Of a stretch of 14,646 nucleotides of DNA, positions 1-7,858 are shown piece after piece. Made by a program: the position numbers and the translations under genes. Where the stretch lies: the NCBI GenBank assembly GCA_947593895.1, contig CANQDY010000016.1, positions 1-14,646 of the forward strand, written 5' to 3'. This DNA is from an uncultured Bacilli bacterium. GTDB taxonomy: Bacteria; Bacillota_I; Bacilli_A; RFN20; CAG-449. The notes below the pieces were generated by a model. It ran no database searches and was not told the DNA's origin. It was given only the letters and a program-made list of their open reading frames with translations. Every line of letters begins with the position of its first letter. The stretch's first letter is position 1.

Positions 1-1
1 C

Positions 2-79
2 TACATAGATTTAACTAAAGAGCAACAAGTTAAAATTATTAATGAAATTGAAAATCTAATAAGCAAATTAAGAACATAA
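2..79 (+). CDS. C-terminal end of an unidentified protein (partial, 5' truncated by window edge)
   Basis: An open frame enters from the left edge and stops at TAA 77-79, leaving 25 residues that begin YIDLTKEQQVKI and end ISKLRT. The piece is charged and probably helical (acidic and lysine residues around NEIENLISK). It is too short to assign to a family. It is followed about 40 bases later by a hairpin terminator in the correct orientation, which supports it being the real end of a plus-strand gene rather than a chance frame. Confidence 0.55.
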   Translation, partial: YIDLTKEQQVKIINEIENLISKLRT

Positions 80-90
80 GTTTTAAAAAA

Positions 91-111
91 TTCATATCAC
101 TTTCATATCAC
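91..111. repeat. Short tandem direct repeat, TTCATATCAC twice
   Basis: TTCATATCAC occurs at 91-100 and again at 102-111, giving an 11-base period. It lies between the stop codon of the partial gene and the terminator. No function is evident; it may be a replication-slippage duplication. Confidence 0.5.
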
Positions 112-119
112 ATCATTAA

Positions 120-145
120 AAAAACGGCTTTTTTGAGCCGTTTTT
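120..145. terminator. Bidirectional rho-independent terminator
   Basis: The stem AACGGCT/AGCCGTT, extended by A:T pairs (120-129 with 136-145), closes a 6-base TTTTTG loop. A T-run follows on the plus strand (141-145) and an equally good T-run on the minus strand (complement of 118-124). It can therefore end the partial plus-strand gene and also the minus-strand tRNA-His transcript, whose 3' end is only about 17 bases away. Confidence 0.88.
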
Positions 146-161
146 ATTACTTTTTAATCAA

Positions 162-238
162 TGGGGCGGTTGATCAGAATCGAACTGACGAGTGTCTGGT
201 TCACAGCCAGATGTGTTAACCACTTCACCACAACCGCC
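162..238 (-). tRNA. tRNA-His (anticodon GTG)
   Basis: On the minus strand a full cloverleaf can be drawn. The acceptor stem GCGGTTG (237-231) pairs with CAACCGC (172-166), the D-stem is GTG/CAC, and the anticodon stem TCTGG/CCAGA holds the loop CTGTGAA with anticodon GTG. The T-stem GTCAG/CTGAT carries the TTCGATT loop. An extra G at 238 faces the discriminator C at 165, which is the G-1 identity element typical of bacterial tRNA-His. The terminal CCA is encoded (164-162). It appears to be a single-gene transcript with its own promoter and terminator. Confidence 0.97.
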
Positions 239-253
239 AAAATTAACATTAAC

Positions 254-282
254 ATTCTACTTTAGAAGGCATAAAATGTAAA
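254..282 (-). promoter_or_regulatory. Promoter of tRNA-His
   Basis: Reading the minus strand, a TTTACA -35 box (282-277) is followed after exactly 17 bases by a TAGAAT -10 box (259-254). Transcription would start near 247, about 9 bases before the mature tRNA 5' end. Both boxes match the housekeeping sigma consensus in five of six positions. Confidence 0.75.
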
Positions 283-407
283 GAACAAATTTATTTTTTT
301 AACTTTTCATCTAAAATTATGTTAAATGACCGATTAAAATAATTTTTCTAGATATAAAAAGAATTTACTTTGTTACTTAACAAAATTATAACAATATAAA
401 AAAGTAC

Positions 408-436
408 TTGAGAAATTTGCTAATTATGTCTAAAAT
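408..436 (+). promoter_or_regulatory. Probable promoter of the RNase J-like gene
   Basis: TTGAGA (408-413) and TAAAAT (431-436) are separated by 17 bases. The expected start near 443 leaves a short leader containing the ribosome binding site AGAGG (454-458). The rest of the 239-407 stretch, besides the tRNA promoter, is AT-rich and shows no gene. Confidence 0.6.
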
Positions 437-468
437 AACTATGGTTTAGAAATAGAGGTTATAATAGA

Positions 469-2154
469 ATGACTAGTAAAATTAAATGTTTTGCTTTAGG
501 TGGTTTAGACGAGAACGGAAAAAATTTATTTGTTATTGAAATAAATGATAACATTTTTGTCATTGATTGTGGAATCAAGTACCCTGATAAAAGAGTTCCT
601 GGTGTTGATTTTATCATTCCAAATTTTGACTACTTAAAAGAAAGAAAAAATGATATTAAAGCTTATATTATTACTCATGCTCATGATGATAATATGCTCG
701 CTCTTCCTTATATTTACCATGAATGTCCTGCGCCAATTGTTACCACAAAATTTACAGGAAAAATGATTGAATATGCCACAAAAGAACTTGAAATAAATAA
801 TAAGTATAATTTTGAATTTATTGATTTGAATTCATCAAGAGTTATTGCAGGATATAAATTTTATTTTTGCCAGGTAACTCATTCAATGCCATTTACTTTT
901 GGTTTTTCTTTAGAAACCGATCAAGGTCAAATTATTTATACATCAAATTATTTACTTGATTGGTCATTATCAGATTCAAACTTTAAACTTGATGCTAACT
1001 CACTACTTAAACATTCACGCGATAATGTTTTATTAGTTTTATCGGATTCAACAAACGCACATATTCAGGGGCATAATTCCCCTAATTATCGACTAACAAA
1101 TAAAATTAGTAAATATTTGGAAGATCAAGAAGGACGAGTATTTATTTCTTTATATTCACAAAACTATTTTAATATTTTAGAAGTAATTAAATTATGTATT
1201 AAGAACAATAAAACTATTATTTTTAGTAAAAAAACTGATGAAATTCAAGTTATGGGATTAATTAATGAATTTAATTTAATTGAAGGAGTTAAGCCAAAGA
1301 TTGACAGCGTTGAAAACATTCATCGAATCAAAAGCGCTAATACTGTAGTTATCATTATGAATACCGGTGAAAGATTATTTGATGAAATAATCACTATCAG
1401 CAGTGGAACAATTGATCGAAAACCAATCTCATTTGATGAGAAAGATTTATTTATCTTTGCCTCTCCTAGCGTTTATGCAACTGATATTATTGCAACTAAA
1501 GCTTTAGATGAAATTTATAAAACTGGTATTCAGGTTGTAATGTTTACAAAAAAAGATATTTACTCTTCTCATGCATGTGAAGAAGATATTAAAACAATGA
1601 TAACTATTTTTGAACCAAAATACTATATGCCAATTAATGGCGATTTTAAATCGCTATTAACAAATGGAAAAATTGCAATTAGCCTTAAAAAATACAATTA
1701 TAATAACGTTTTTGTTCTTGATAATGGCATGGTAATGTACATTGAAAACGGAATTGCAAAACTTGATTACAATACAAGAATCAATGTTGGTGACGTATTT
1801 ATTGATGGCATTGATATTGGTAATATTGGAAATAATGTGATTGAAGAAAGAAATAAAATTTCTAATGATGGTGTTGTAATTATGGGTATCAGCGTATCTT
1901 CTAAAAAGCAAGAAATTGTCGGAGGTCCTGATGTTCAAATGCGAGGGTTTGTATTTCTTAAAGACAGCGAAAATATTTTAAGGGAGATTACAAATATTTT
2001 TCTAGATCAAGTTAGAATATATTTAACTGGTTATTACAATCAACCTCAACCAATTGAAGATAAAATTATCGAAAGATGCCTTCGATATGTCAGAAAAGAA
2101 ACTGGAAAAAATCCAATTATTATTCCAAAAATCATCGATATTGATGCCGAATAG
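469..2154 (+). CDS. RNase J-family protein with degenerate active site (J2-like)
   Basis: The 561-residue protein has the whole ribonuclease J plan: a metallo-beta-lactamase core, a beta-CASP insert and a C-terminal domain (DGVVIMG near 467-473, GPDVQMRGF near 486-494, and a final IIIPKI). RNase J is a 5'-3' exonuclease and endonuclease central to mRNA turnover in Bacillota. Recognisable signatures are LSDSTN (191-196) and THSMP (137-141). Several metal or catalytic positions are changed. The HxHxDH motif reads HAHDDN (70-75), the usual TGDF aspartate is TSNY (N160), and the histidine of PVHGEY is N390 in PINGDF. These changes suggest weak or no catalysis, as described for some RNase J2 paralogues that act as structural partners of J1. 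ATG 469 has AGAGG ten bases upstream. Family assignment is firm; loss of activity is inference. Confidence 0.9.
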   Translation: MTSKIKCFALGGLDENGKNLFVIEINDNIFVIDCGIKYPDKRVPGVDFIIPNFDYLKERKNDIKAYIITHAHDDNMLALPYIYHECPAPIVTTKFTGKMIEYATKELEINNKYNFEFIDLNSSRVIAGYKFYFCQVTHSMPFTFGFSLETDQGQIIYTSNYLLDWSLSDSNFKLDANSLLKHSRDNVLLVLSDSTNAHIQGHNSPNYRLTNKISKYLEDQEGRVFISLYSQNYFNILEVIKLCIKNNKTIIFSKKTDEIQVMGLINEFNLIEGVKPKIDSVENIHRIKSANTVVIIMNTGERLFDEIITISSGTIDRKPISFDEKDLFIFASPSVYATDIIATKALDEIYKTGIQVVMFTKKDIYSSHACEEDIKTMITIFEPKYYMPINGDFKSLLTNGKIAISLKKYNYNNVFVLDNGMVMYIENGIAKLDYNTRINVGDVFIDGIDIGNIGNNVIEERNKISNDGVVIMGISVSSKKQEIVGGPDVQMRGFVFLKDSENILREITNIFLDQVRIYLTGYYNQPQPIEDKIIERCLRYVRKETGKNPIIIPKIIDIDAE

Positions 2155-2291
2155 TAAGAAAAGTCTGGCAATGTCTAATGATAACTTTTTTGTTCTATAA
2201 TTTAACCTTTTTTATTTATTAACAAAAAAAAGAGTGATAATATTATTCATGGATTTTTTATAGTATAAATATTATTTTTGAGGTATATCTT

Positions 2292-4124
2292 ATGAAAAAT
2301 ATTAGAAACATAGCAATTATTGCTCACGTCGATCATGGAAAAACAACATTAGTCGATCAATTATTAAAAGATTCAGGTACATTTAGATCTAATGAGGAAA
2401 CCCAAGATCGTATGATGGACTCTAATGATATTGAAAGAGAACGCGGAATAACTATTTTAGCCAAAACAACTGCGATTAATTACAAAGGTGCTAGAATTAA
2501 CATTTTAGATACTCCTGGTCACGCTGACTTTGGTGGCGAAGTTGAAAGAATTATGCACATGGTTGATGGTGTTCTTTTAGTTGTCGACGCTTTAGAAGGA
2601 ACTATGCCACAAACTCGTTTTGTATTAAAGAAAGCTCTTGACGCTCATGTAAAACCTGTTGTAGTAATTAATAAAATCGATCGTCCTCACGCCGATCCAA
2701 AACGCGTGATGGATGAAGTACTTGATTTATTTTTAGAACTTGGCGCTGATGATGAATTACTAGATTTCAAAACTATATTTTGCTCTGCATTAAAAGGAAC
2801 TTCCTCTTACTCACCTGATATTGCTTCACAAAAACCAGGAATGAATCCAATTTTTGATACAATTTTAAGTGAAATTCCTGCTCCATGCACTGATGAAGAA
2901 GGAAATTTACAATTTCAGCCCGCTCTATTAGATTACAACGACTATGTTGGTAAAATTGGCATTGGTCGAATTACAAAAGGTAAAATTAAAGTTAACGATA
3001 TGGTTACCTGTTGTCGTCTTGACGGCACTACAAAGAACTTTAGAATTCAAAAATTATATGGATTTTTAGGGCTTAAACGTTTAGAAATAGAGGAAGCAGG
3101 TGCAGGTGATATCGTTGGTATTGCTGGCCTTCCAGATTTAAGTGTTGGTGAAACAATATGCTCATTTAATCAGCCAGAACCATTACCATTATTAAGAATC
3201 GATGAGCCAACATTACAAATGACCTTTGGAACAAACTCTTCCCCATTCTCTGGCAAAGATGGCAAATTATTAACCGCAAGAAAAATTGAAGAAAGATTGT
3301 TTAAAGAAACCCAAAAAGATGTTTCTTTAAGAGTCGATCGAATTCCAAACAGTGAAACTTGGATTGTTTCCGGACGTGGTGAATTACATTTATCAATTTT
3401 AATTGAAACTATGAGACGTGAAGGTTTTGAATTAGAGGTAAGTAAGCCAAAAGTCATAATTAAAGATATTAATGGCGTAAAGTGCGAACCATATGAGGAT
3501 GTTCAAATTGATTGTCCAGAGGAATACGTTGGTTCAATTATGGAAAGTTTGGGATCTCGTGGTGCTGAATTGATTCATATAACTTATGATCAAGAACAAG
3601 TTAAGTTATCATATATTATTCCTTCTCGTGGATTATTAGGATTTATGACTAATTTTATGACTCTTACAAAAGGTTACGGAATTTGCAACCATACCTTCAA
3701 AGAATATCGCCCATTATTAAAAGTTAATGTTGGGGAAAGGCAAATTGGTGTTCTTGTATCTACTGATAATGGTCAATCTACTCCATATGCAATTCAGCAC
3801 ATTGAAGAAAGAGGAACTCTTTTTATTGAACCAGGTATTGATGTTTATGAAGGTATGATTGTTGGCGAAAATAAATATGATATGGATTTATGTGTATCTC
3901 CAGTTAAAGAAAAAAATTTAACTAATCAAAGATCTTCATCTAAAGACACAACTGTTGTATTAAAGAGTCCCAAAAGACTTTCCCTAGAACAATGCTTAGA
4001 TTATATTAATACTGATGAATTAGTGGAAATCACACCTAATTCAATTAGAATGAGAAAGAAAATTTTAAACACCGCAGAAAGAAAGAAACAAGAAGCAAGA
4101 ACAAGGCGAAACGAAAATGCTTAA
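2292..4124 (+). CDS. typA: TypA/BipA ribosome-associated translational GTPase
   Basis: This 610-residue protein is full length for TypA, a GTPase of the EF-G/LepA class that binds the 70S ribosome and helps 50S assembly and growth under stress or cold. The GTPase motifs are complete: P-loop AHVDHGKT (11-18), switch I RGIT (51-54), DTPGH (73-77) and NKID (127-130). An EF-Tu-like beta-barrel domain II follows. GRGELHLSILIETMRREGFE marks the EF-G-like domain, and the TypA-specific C-terminal region includes SRGLLGF. ATG 2292 follows GAGG (2280-2283) by eight bases. The gap to the RNase J gene is 137 bases and has no clear terminator, so read-through from the upstream gene is possible; a TATAAT at 2196-2201 lacks a good -35 box. 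Confidence 0.97.
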   Translation: MKNIRNIAIIAHVDHGKTTLVDQLLKDSGTFRSNEETQDRMMDSNDIERERGITILAKTTAINYKGARINILDTPGHADFGGEVERIMHMVDGVLLVVDALEGTMPQTRFVLKKALDAHVKPVVVINKIDRPHADPKRVMDEVLDLFLELGADDELLDFKTIFCSALKGTSSYSPDIASQKPGMNPIFDTILSEIPAPCTDEEGNLQFQPALLDYNDYVGKIGIGRITKGKIKVNDMVTCCRLDGTTKNFRIQKLYGFLGLKRLEIEEAGAGDIVGIAGLPDLSVGETICSFNQPEPLPLLRIDEPTLQMTFGTNSSPFSGKDGKLLTARKIEERLFKETQKDVSLRVDRIPNSETWIVSGRGELHLSILIETMRREGFELEVSKPKVIIKDINGVKCEPYEDVQIDCPEEYVGSIMESLGSRGAELIHITYDQEQVKLSYIIPSRGLLGFMTNFMTLTKGYGICNHTFKEYRPLLKVNVGERQIGVLVSTDNGQSTPYAIQHIEERGTLFIEPGIDVYEGMIVGENKYDMDLCVSPVKEKNLTNQRSSSKDTTVVLKSPKRLSLEQCLDYINTDELVEITPNSIRMRKKILNTAERKKQEARTRRNENA

Positions 4125-4126
4125 AC

Positions 4127-4154
4127 AAAAGAGAATAATTTCATTCTCTTTTTT
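4127..4154. terminator. Bidirectional terminator between typA and the M3 peptidase gene
   Basis: AAAAGAGAAT (4127-4136) pairs with ATTCTCTTTT (4143-4152) around a six-base loop, with T-runs available on both strands. It begins three bases after the typA stop and touches the TAA (4155-4153) of the convergent gene, so one hairpin serves both transcripts. Confidence 0.85.
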
Positions 4155-6030
4155 ATTGAATTTGCTTTATTTTTTCAACTATTCCTCTTAATACTTCTTC
4201 TTTAAAAGGAGATATTAGTCCTGCTTTGTCTAACACATAACTAAAGCCATTTGATTCACCATAACTAATAATTATATTGTAAGCATTTATGGCTAAATTT
4301 AAATCCATACTCCATAATTGAAGTGCTGGTAAAATGGAAACAACATAAGAAATATAATATCCTGGGCTAATAAAAATATGAGGAATCTCTTGGTAATTAA
4401 AACCATACTTTTTTAAAGGTTCAATAATTGAAGAAAACTCTTTATCAATTTGCTCTACAGTAAGATTATCAGTTGTTGTATAGACATAATATTCTAGTTC
4501 TGCAACAGCACTGCCAGATAAAAAGGTCCACAAAGCATTAAAAACTTGATAATCTACTAAACGATTAGCCATACTATGATCCATAACTTGATAGTAATAA
4601 TTGTTCATTAGATACTCTAAGGCTTGAGAATGAACTTCACAGATGTCTAAATTAAATAAATTACCAGTTTTACTTTCATCATATCTAGTTAATCCTAAAT
4701 AATGACCAAACTCATGTACAACTGAAGGCAAAGTAAAAGCATTATCTTCAGCTGATACAAAAATAAAATAATTATCATTGCTGTCATAATTTGTAACATA
4801 TGAACCACTATATTTATTACTTCTTGCTTCAAAATTATAATTACCATAATTTTTCAAATCTCTAATCGCACTCTCACTAAATGGAGAAATATTCTTAGTT
4901 AATTCTAAAGTATCGAATATCATACTCTCATTGATATGATAAGAAGATAAAGATTGATAATATATCGAGCTTAGTGAAGCAAATTTTTCGTATAACATTT
5001 CAATGTCTTTATTACCTAAAATATTATTTGTTAACATTTTTGCATCTTCAATAGAATAATCTCTACCATAATCACTCCAAACATATTCAAGATAATTAGA
5101 ATATCCAAGTTTTATTGCGATGTTTCTTCTTACATTAACTAAAGATAAATAGTTTTCCTTATAATTATAATTTTTATCACTATTATTAAATTTACTAGAA
5201 AATTCATTCTCAATATTTGTTTCCTGTTCAAATAAAGCTAGCACTTCATCAGAATAAATTTCTTTATTAATATATGAAGCAACTTGTTCATTTGTCATAT
5301 GATAATCTTTAATAAATTGATCTTTAAATTGCGAATTTAAAATCGTTTTAATTAGTTCTTCATAACTATTCTTGCATTTTTGATAATTACTACTATATTT
5401 GTCATTAGTGTCTGTATATATCTTTTCTTCCACATAGAGATCCTGATAAATTGAGTTTAATTTATAATTATCAATTAATGATGATACTGATTGATCTATT
5501 TTTTTAAAATCAATGCGAAGATTATCATAGGATATTGAATTATCTTTAATTTTTTTAATTAATGATTGAAGATCCTGATCAATAATTTCACCATCTATTG
5601 ATTGATAATTTGCAGAATGAAATAATTTCGTAGTGTCAAAATCTCGGTAATAATCGATATCCTTAATATTTTTAGCATAATATTGATAATTATCTTTGTT
5701 CTGAAGAACCTCTTTTAAAGTAATAATCAAGTTATCATGATTTTCCCAATATGAATTATTTGCATCTTTGCTTAACTTGTTAAATTCACTTTTACTTATA
5801 TAATTTGAGGCATTTTTCATTAATTCATCAATAGTTTGATACAATTCATCTAAATATTGATTTGCTTTTAAATACGCTTGATAAGACTCTTCACCTTTTT
5901 TCTTTTTCATAGCTGATAATTGGTTTTTAAAATCACCATCAATTTTAGTTTGAATAGTCTCTTGTTTTATACAACTTCCTAATGTTAGTAAAGGAAGTAT
6001 AGTAAATAATAATATCAATTTATTTTTCAC
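4153..6030 (-). CDS. Predicted M3-family (oligoendopeptidase-like) metallopeptidase lipoprotein
   Basis: From a GTG start at 6030 this is a 625-residue protein. It opens with a lipoprotein signal: two lysines, a hydrophobic run, then the lipobox LGSC at about residues 17-20. It should therefore be exported and lipid-anchored outside the membrane. The zinc site is HEFGH (439-443), with a second-site glutamate in DICEVHSQALEYL (E465), spaced as in M3 peptidases. A later SPGYYISYVV segment resembles the tyrosine-rich substrate-binding strand of that family. The long helical N-terminal part (about 30-400) also fits M3B oligoendopeptidases, though sequence divergence is high. A longer frame from TTG 6048 exists, but GTG 6030 is preferred: it has AAAGGAAA about nine bases upstream and leaves a clean signal peptide. 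It overlaps the upstream flavoprotein gene by 11 bases (GTGAAAAATAA), implying translational coupling. The peptide substrate is unknown. Confidence 0.82.
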   Translation of the reverse strand: MKNKLILLFTILPLLTLGSCIKQETIQTKIDGDFKNQLSAMKKKKGEESYQAYLKANQYLDELYQTIDELMKNASNYISKSEFNKLSKDANNSYWENHDNLIITLKEVLQNKDNYQYYAKNIKDIDYYRDFDTTKLFHSANYQSIDGEIIDQDLQSLIKKIKDNSISYDNLRIDFKKIDQSVSSLIDNYKLNSIYQDLYVEEKIYTDTNDKYSSNYQKCKNSYEELIKTILNSQFKDQFIKDYHMTNEQVASYINKEIYSDEVLALFEQETNIENEFSSKFNNSDKNYNYKENYLSLVNVRRNIAIKLGYSNYLEYVWSDYGRDYSIEDAKMLTNNILGNKDIEMLYEKFASLSSIYYQSLSSYHINESMIFDTLELTKNISPFSESAIRDLKNYGNYNFEARSNKYSGSYVTNYDSNDNYFIFVSAEDNAFTLPSVVHEFGHYLGLTRYDESKTGNLFNLDICEVHSQALEYLMNNYYYQVMDHSMANRLVDYQVFNALWTFLSGSAVAELEYYVYTTTDNLTVEQIDKEFSSIIEPLKKYGFNYQEIPHIFISPGYYISYVVSILPALQLWSMDLNLAINAYNIIISYGESNGFSYVLDKAGLISPFKEEVLRGIVEKIKQIQ

Positions 6031-7135
6031 TGTCCATTTCCTTTCCAATCATATATCCAGAGCAAAGAGCAAAACCAATATTATATCCTCCACATTCGCC
6101 ATCGACATCAATAAATTCCCCACCTAAATAAACTCGGGAATCTTTTTTTAAGGACAAATTTCGATTTAACTCATCTAAACTAACCCCACCAGAAGTAACT
6201 TGTGAATTTTTAAAATCATATATCCCACGTACATCAAATCTAAGGTCTCTTATAGTATTTGCGCTGTTAGCAAAACTATAAACATAATCTGCCAAATCTT
6301 TTAATAAAATGTGGTCTAATAAAGGATTTTTTTGAATTAATGATTTCAATTTTTCTTCACTTATATTCGGAAGTAGATTTAAAGAAATCTGATATCCATT
6401 ATAACTATTTAAATGAAGGCGAGCCAAAAAACTAGACGTATTAAAAATAACAATTCCTGATAATCCATCTTTTTTAAATAAAACTTCCCCTCTTTCAGTT
6501 TTTAAAATTTTATCATTATATAGTAAACTAACTTGACACTTAACTTTTTTATTCTCCAATCTTTTTGGAAAACTTGAGACACTAAGTGGCGCTAATGATG
6601 GTGTTAATGGAACAACTTTTAAATTTAATTCACTAACTATACGATTATAATTTAATCGATCATTTTGATAGGATATTCCACCACAAGCCACGACTAATCG
6701 ATCACACTTTAAATCATTATTTATGATAATTTTATCTAATTTTAAATTAATTGAAATAACTAAATAATCATTTCTTAATTCAACACCATATTGACTAATT
6801 AAATCTTTAAAAACTTTTATTAAAGTCAATGAACTTTCACTAGTTGGGTAACCACGCCCTTCGCTATCGAAATAATAATTAAATCCCGTTTCATCTAACA
6901 AATTTAAAACTTCATTACTATAGGTAAGAATATGCGAAACAAATGTTGTTGAATATTTGCTAGAATCTAATTTTTTATTGATAAAATTGCAACGTCCATT
7001 TCCAGATATTTTAATTCTAGATCCAATGTCATGATCTTTTTCAAGCAAAATTACATCCATATAAGGATGAAATTTTTTTAATGATATTGCTGTTATAAGT
7101 CCACATGGACCAGAACCAATTACAATTACCCTCAT
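6020..7135 (-). CDS. FAD-dependent oxidoreductase of the BaiN/HI0933 (YhiN) family
   Basis: The 371-residue protein is a flavoprotein. The N-terminal Rossmann motif GSGPCG (7-12) is followed by an acidic strand end (LLEK, 30-33). The family signature KISGNGRCNF follows at 42-51, EGRGYPTS lies near 92-99, and the C-terminal FAD-contact block GGEFIDVDGECGGYNIG spans 338-354. Members bind FAD, and the biochemical substrate of most is unknown, so no reaction is claimed. At 371 residues it is a little shorter than the usual roughly 400. ATG 7135 has a strong AGGAAGG site five bases upstream and a promoter at 7172-7200. It is first in a two-gene unit with the lipoprotein peptidase; no functional link is obvious. 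Confidence 0.9.
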   Translation of the reverse strand: MRVIVIGSGPCGLITAISLKKFHPYMDVILLEKDHDIGSRIKISGNGRCNFINKKLDSSKYSTTFVSHILTYSNEVLNLLDETGFNYYFDSEGRGYPTSESSLTLIKVFKDLISQYGVELRNDYLVISINLKLDKIIINNDLKCDRLVVACGGISYQNDRLNYNRIVSELNLKVVPLTPSLAPLSVSSFPKRLENKKVKCQVSLLYNDKILKTERGEVLFKKDGLSGIVIFNTSSFLARLHLNSYNGYQISLNLLPNISEEKLKSLIQKNPLLDHILLKDLADYVYSFANSANTIRDLRFDVRGIYDFKNSQVTSGGVSLDELNRNLSLKKDSRVYLGGEFIDVDGECGGYNIGFALCSGYMIGKEMDSEK

Positions 7136-7171
7136 AATATCCTTCCTAATTTACTTAATAATATTAAACTA

Positions 7172-7200
7172 ATTTTACACTAATCTATTACTTAACTCAA
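7172..7200 (-). promoter_or_regulatory. Promoter of the flavoprotein/M3 peptidase operon
   Basis: On the minus strand TTGAGT (7200-7195) and TAAAAT (7177-7172) are 17 bases apart. Transcription would begin near 7165, giving a leader of about 30 bases with AGGAAGG just before the ATG at 7135. Confidence 0.65.
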
Positions 7201-7273
7201 CTAAGGAAATTAACTTTAAAATTTCTAAGCAATTAGTAAAATAAAAGATTTATATATTGAAAACTTTTAAATA

Positions 7274-7282
7274 TGCTATACT
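7274..7282 (+). promoter_or_regulatory. Extended -10 promoter of the guanylate-kinase-like gene
   Basis: TGCTATACT (7274-7282) is an extended -10 element. A TTGAAA at 7257-7262 lies only 14 bases upstream, too close for an ideal -35, so the TG extension probably carries the activity. The start would be near 7289, about 24 bases before ATG 7313. Confidence 0.5.
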
Positions 7283-7312
7283 ATTAAGTAATATTTGAAT
7301 CGGAGGAAAAAT

Positions 7313-7858
7313 ATGATTATTCTTTGCGGTCCTAGTGCATGTGGAAAAACTGAAATTGCCAAACAATTAAGTAGTAAATATCACATTAATAAAGTTGTAA
7401 CTAATACAACGAGAGAAATGCGAGTAAAAGAAGTTAATCATGTTGACTATAATTTTATTTCTAAAGAAGAATTTTTAAAATTAAAAGAACAAAATATGTT
7501 CGTGGAAACAACATTATATAATAATAACTACTATGGTTGCTTGAAAAGTGAAGTTAGCGATAACAAAGTAGTTATTCTTGAACCTGAAGGAGTTAAGAAT
7601 TTCTTAAAGCTTAATAAGCCTATTATGGTGGTTTATTTATACGCTGATGAAAAAATTAGAATCGATCGAATGAGATATCGCAAAGATAAAGAAGAAGATA
7701 TAAAAAAAAGAATCGATAATGATCGAATTACTTTTGCTAATGACAAAATATCATTTTATCATTATATGATTAACACAAATAATGTAACTATTGAGGAATC
7801 ATGCAATAAAATTATTGATTTATATCAAAACTTTTTAAGTACTTCTGGTAAATTTTAA
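7313..7858 (+). CDS. Guanylate kinase-like P-loop protein
   Basis: The 181-residue protein begins MIILCGPSACGKT, with a Walker A loop at 6-13. It follows the guanylate kinase pattern: TTRxxR (32-37), VDYNF (44-48), a glutamate in FVET (E65) and NYYG (72-75), which correspond to GMP-binding residues of known GMP kinases. Differences are notable. The serine or threonine after NYYG is cysteine (C76), and the usual LDID..G strand is shortened to LEPEG (89-93). The protein is also shorter than the common roughly 200 residues. It may be a divergent Gmk (GMP + ATP to GDP + ADP) or a relative with another nucleotide substrate. ATG 7313 has GGAGG (7302-7306) at ideal spacing; the longer TTG frame at 7295 would place that site inside the gene and is rejected. 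Its last 47 bases overlap the end of hflX on the other strand. Confidence 0.75.
   Translation: MIILCGPSACGKTEIAKQLSSKYHINKVVTNTTREMRVKEVNHVDYNFISKEEFLKLKEQNMFVETTLYNNNYYGCLKSEVSDNKVVILEPEGVKNFLKLNKPIMVVYLYADEKIRIDRMRYRKDKEEDIKKRIDNDRITFANDKISFYHYMINTNNVTIEESCNKIIDLYQNFLSTSGKF

Noticed and set aside
162..238. tRNA-His as a possible attachment site of an integrated element
   Set aside because: No integrase, duplicated tRNA 3' end or foreign-looking gene was seen; only 79 bases of the left neighbour are visible.
460..465. Perfect TATAAT just before the RNase J start codon
   Set aside because: It has no -35 partner and would start transcription inside the coding region; the TTGAGA/TAAAAT pair at 408-436 is better.
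1657..1938. Open frame of 93 codons on the minus strand inside the RNase J gene
   Set aside because: It lies antisense within a clear gene, has low-complexity N- and I-rich composition and no ribosome binding site; it is a shadow frame.
2196..2232. TATAAT and a CTTTTTT/AAAAAAG pairing between the RNase J gene and typA, considered as promoter or terminator
   Set aside because: No -35 box at suitable spacing, and the A/T-only stem has no following T-run, so neither signal can be supported.
3170..3457. Open frame of 95 codons on the minus strand inside typA
   Set aside because: It is antisense to conserved TypA domains and shows no recognisable motif or start signals.
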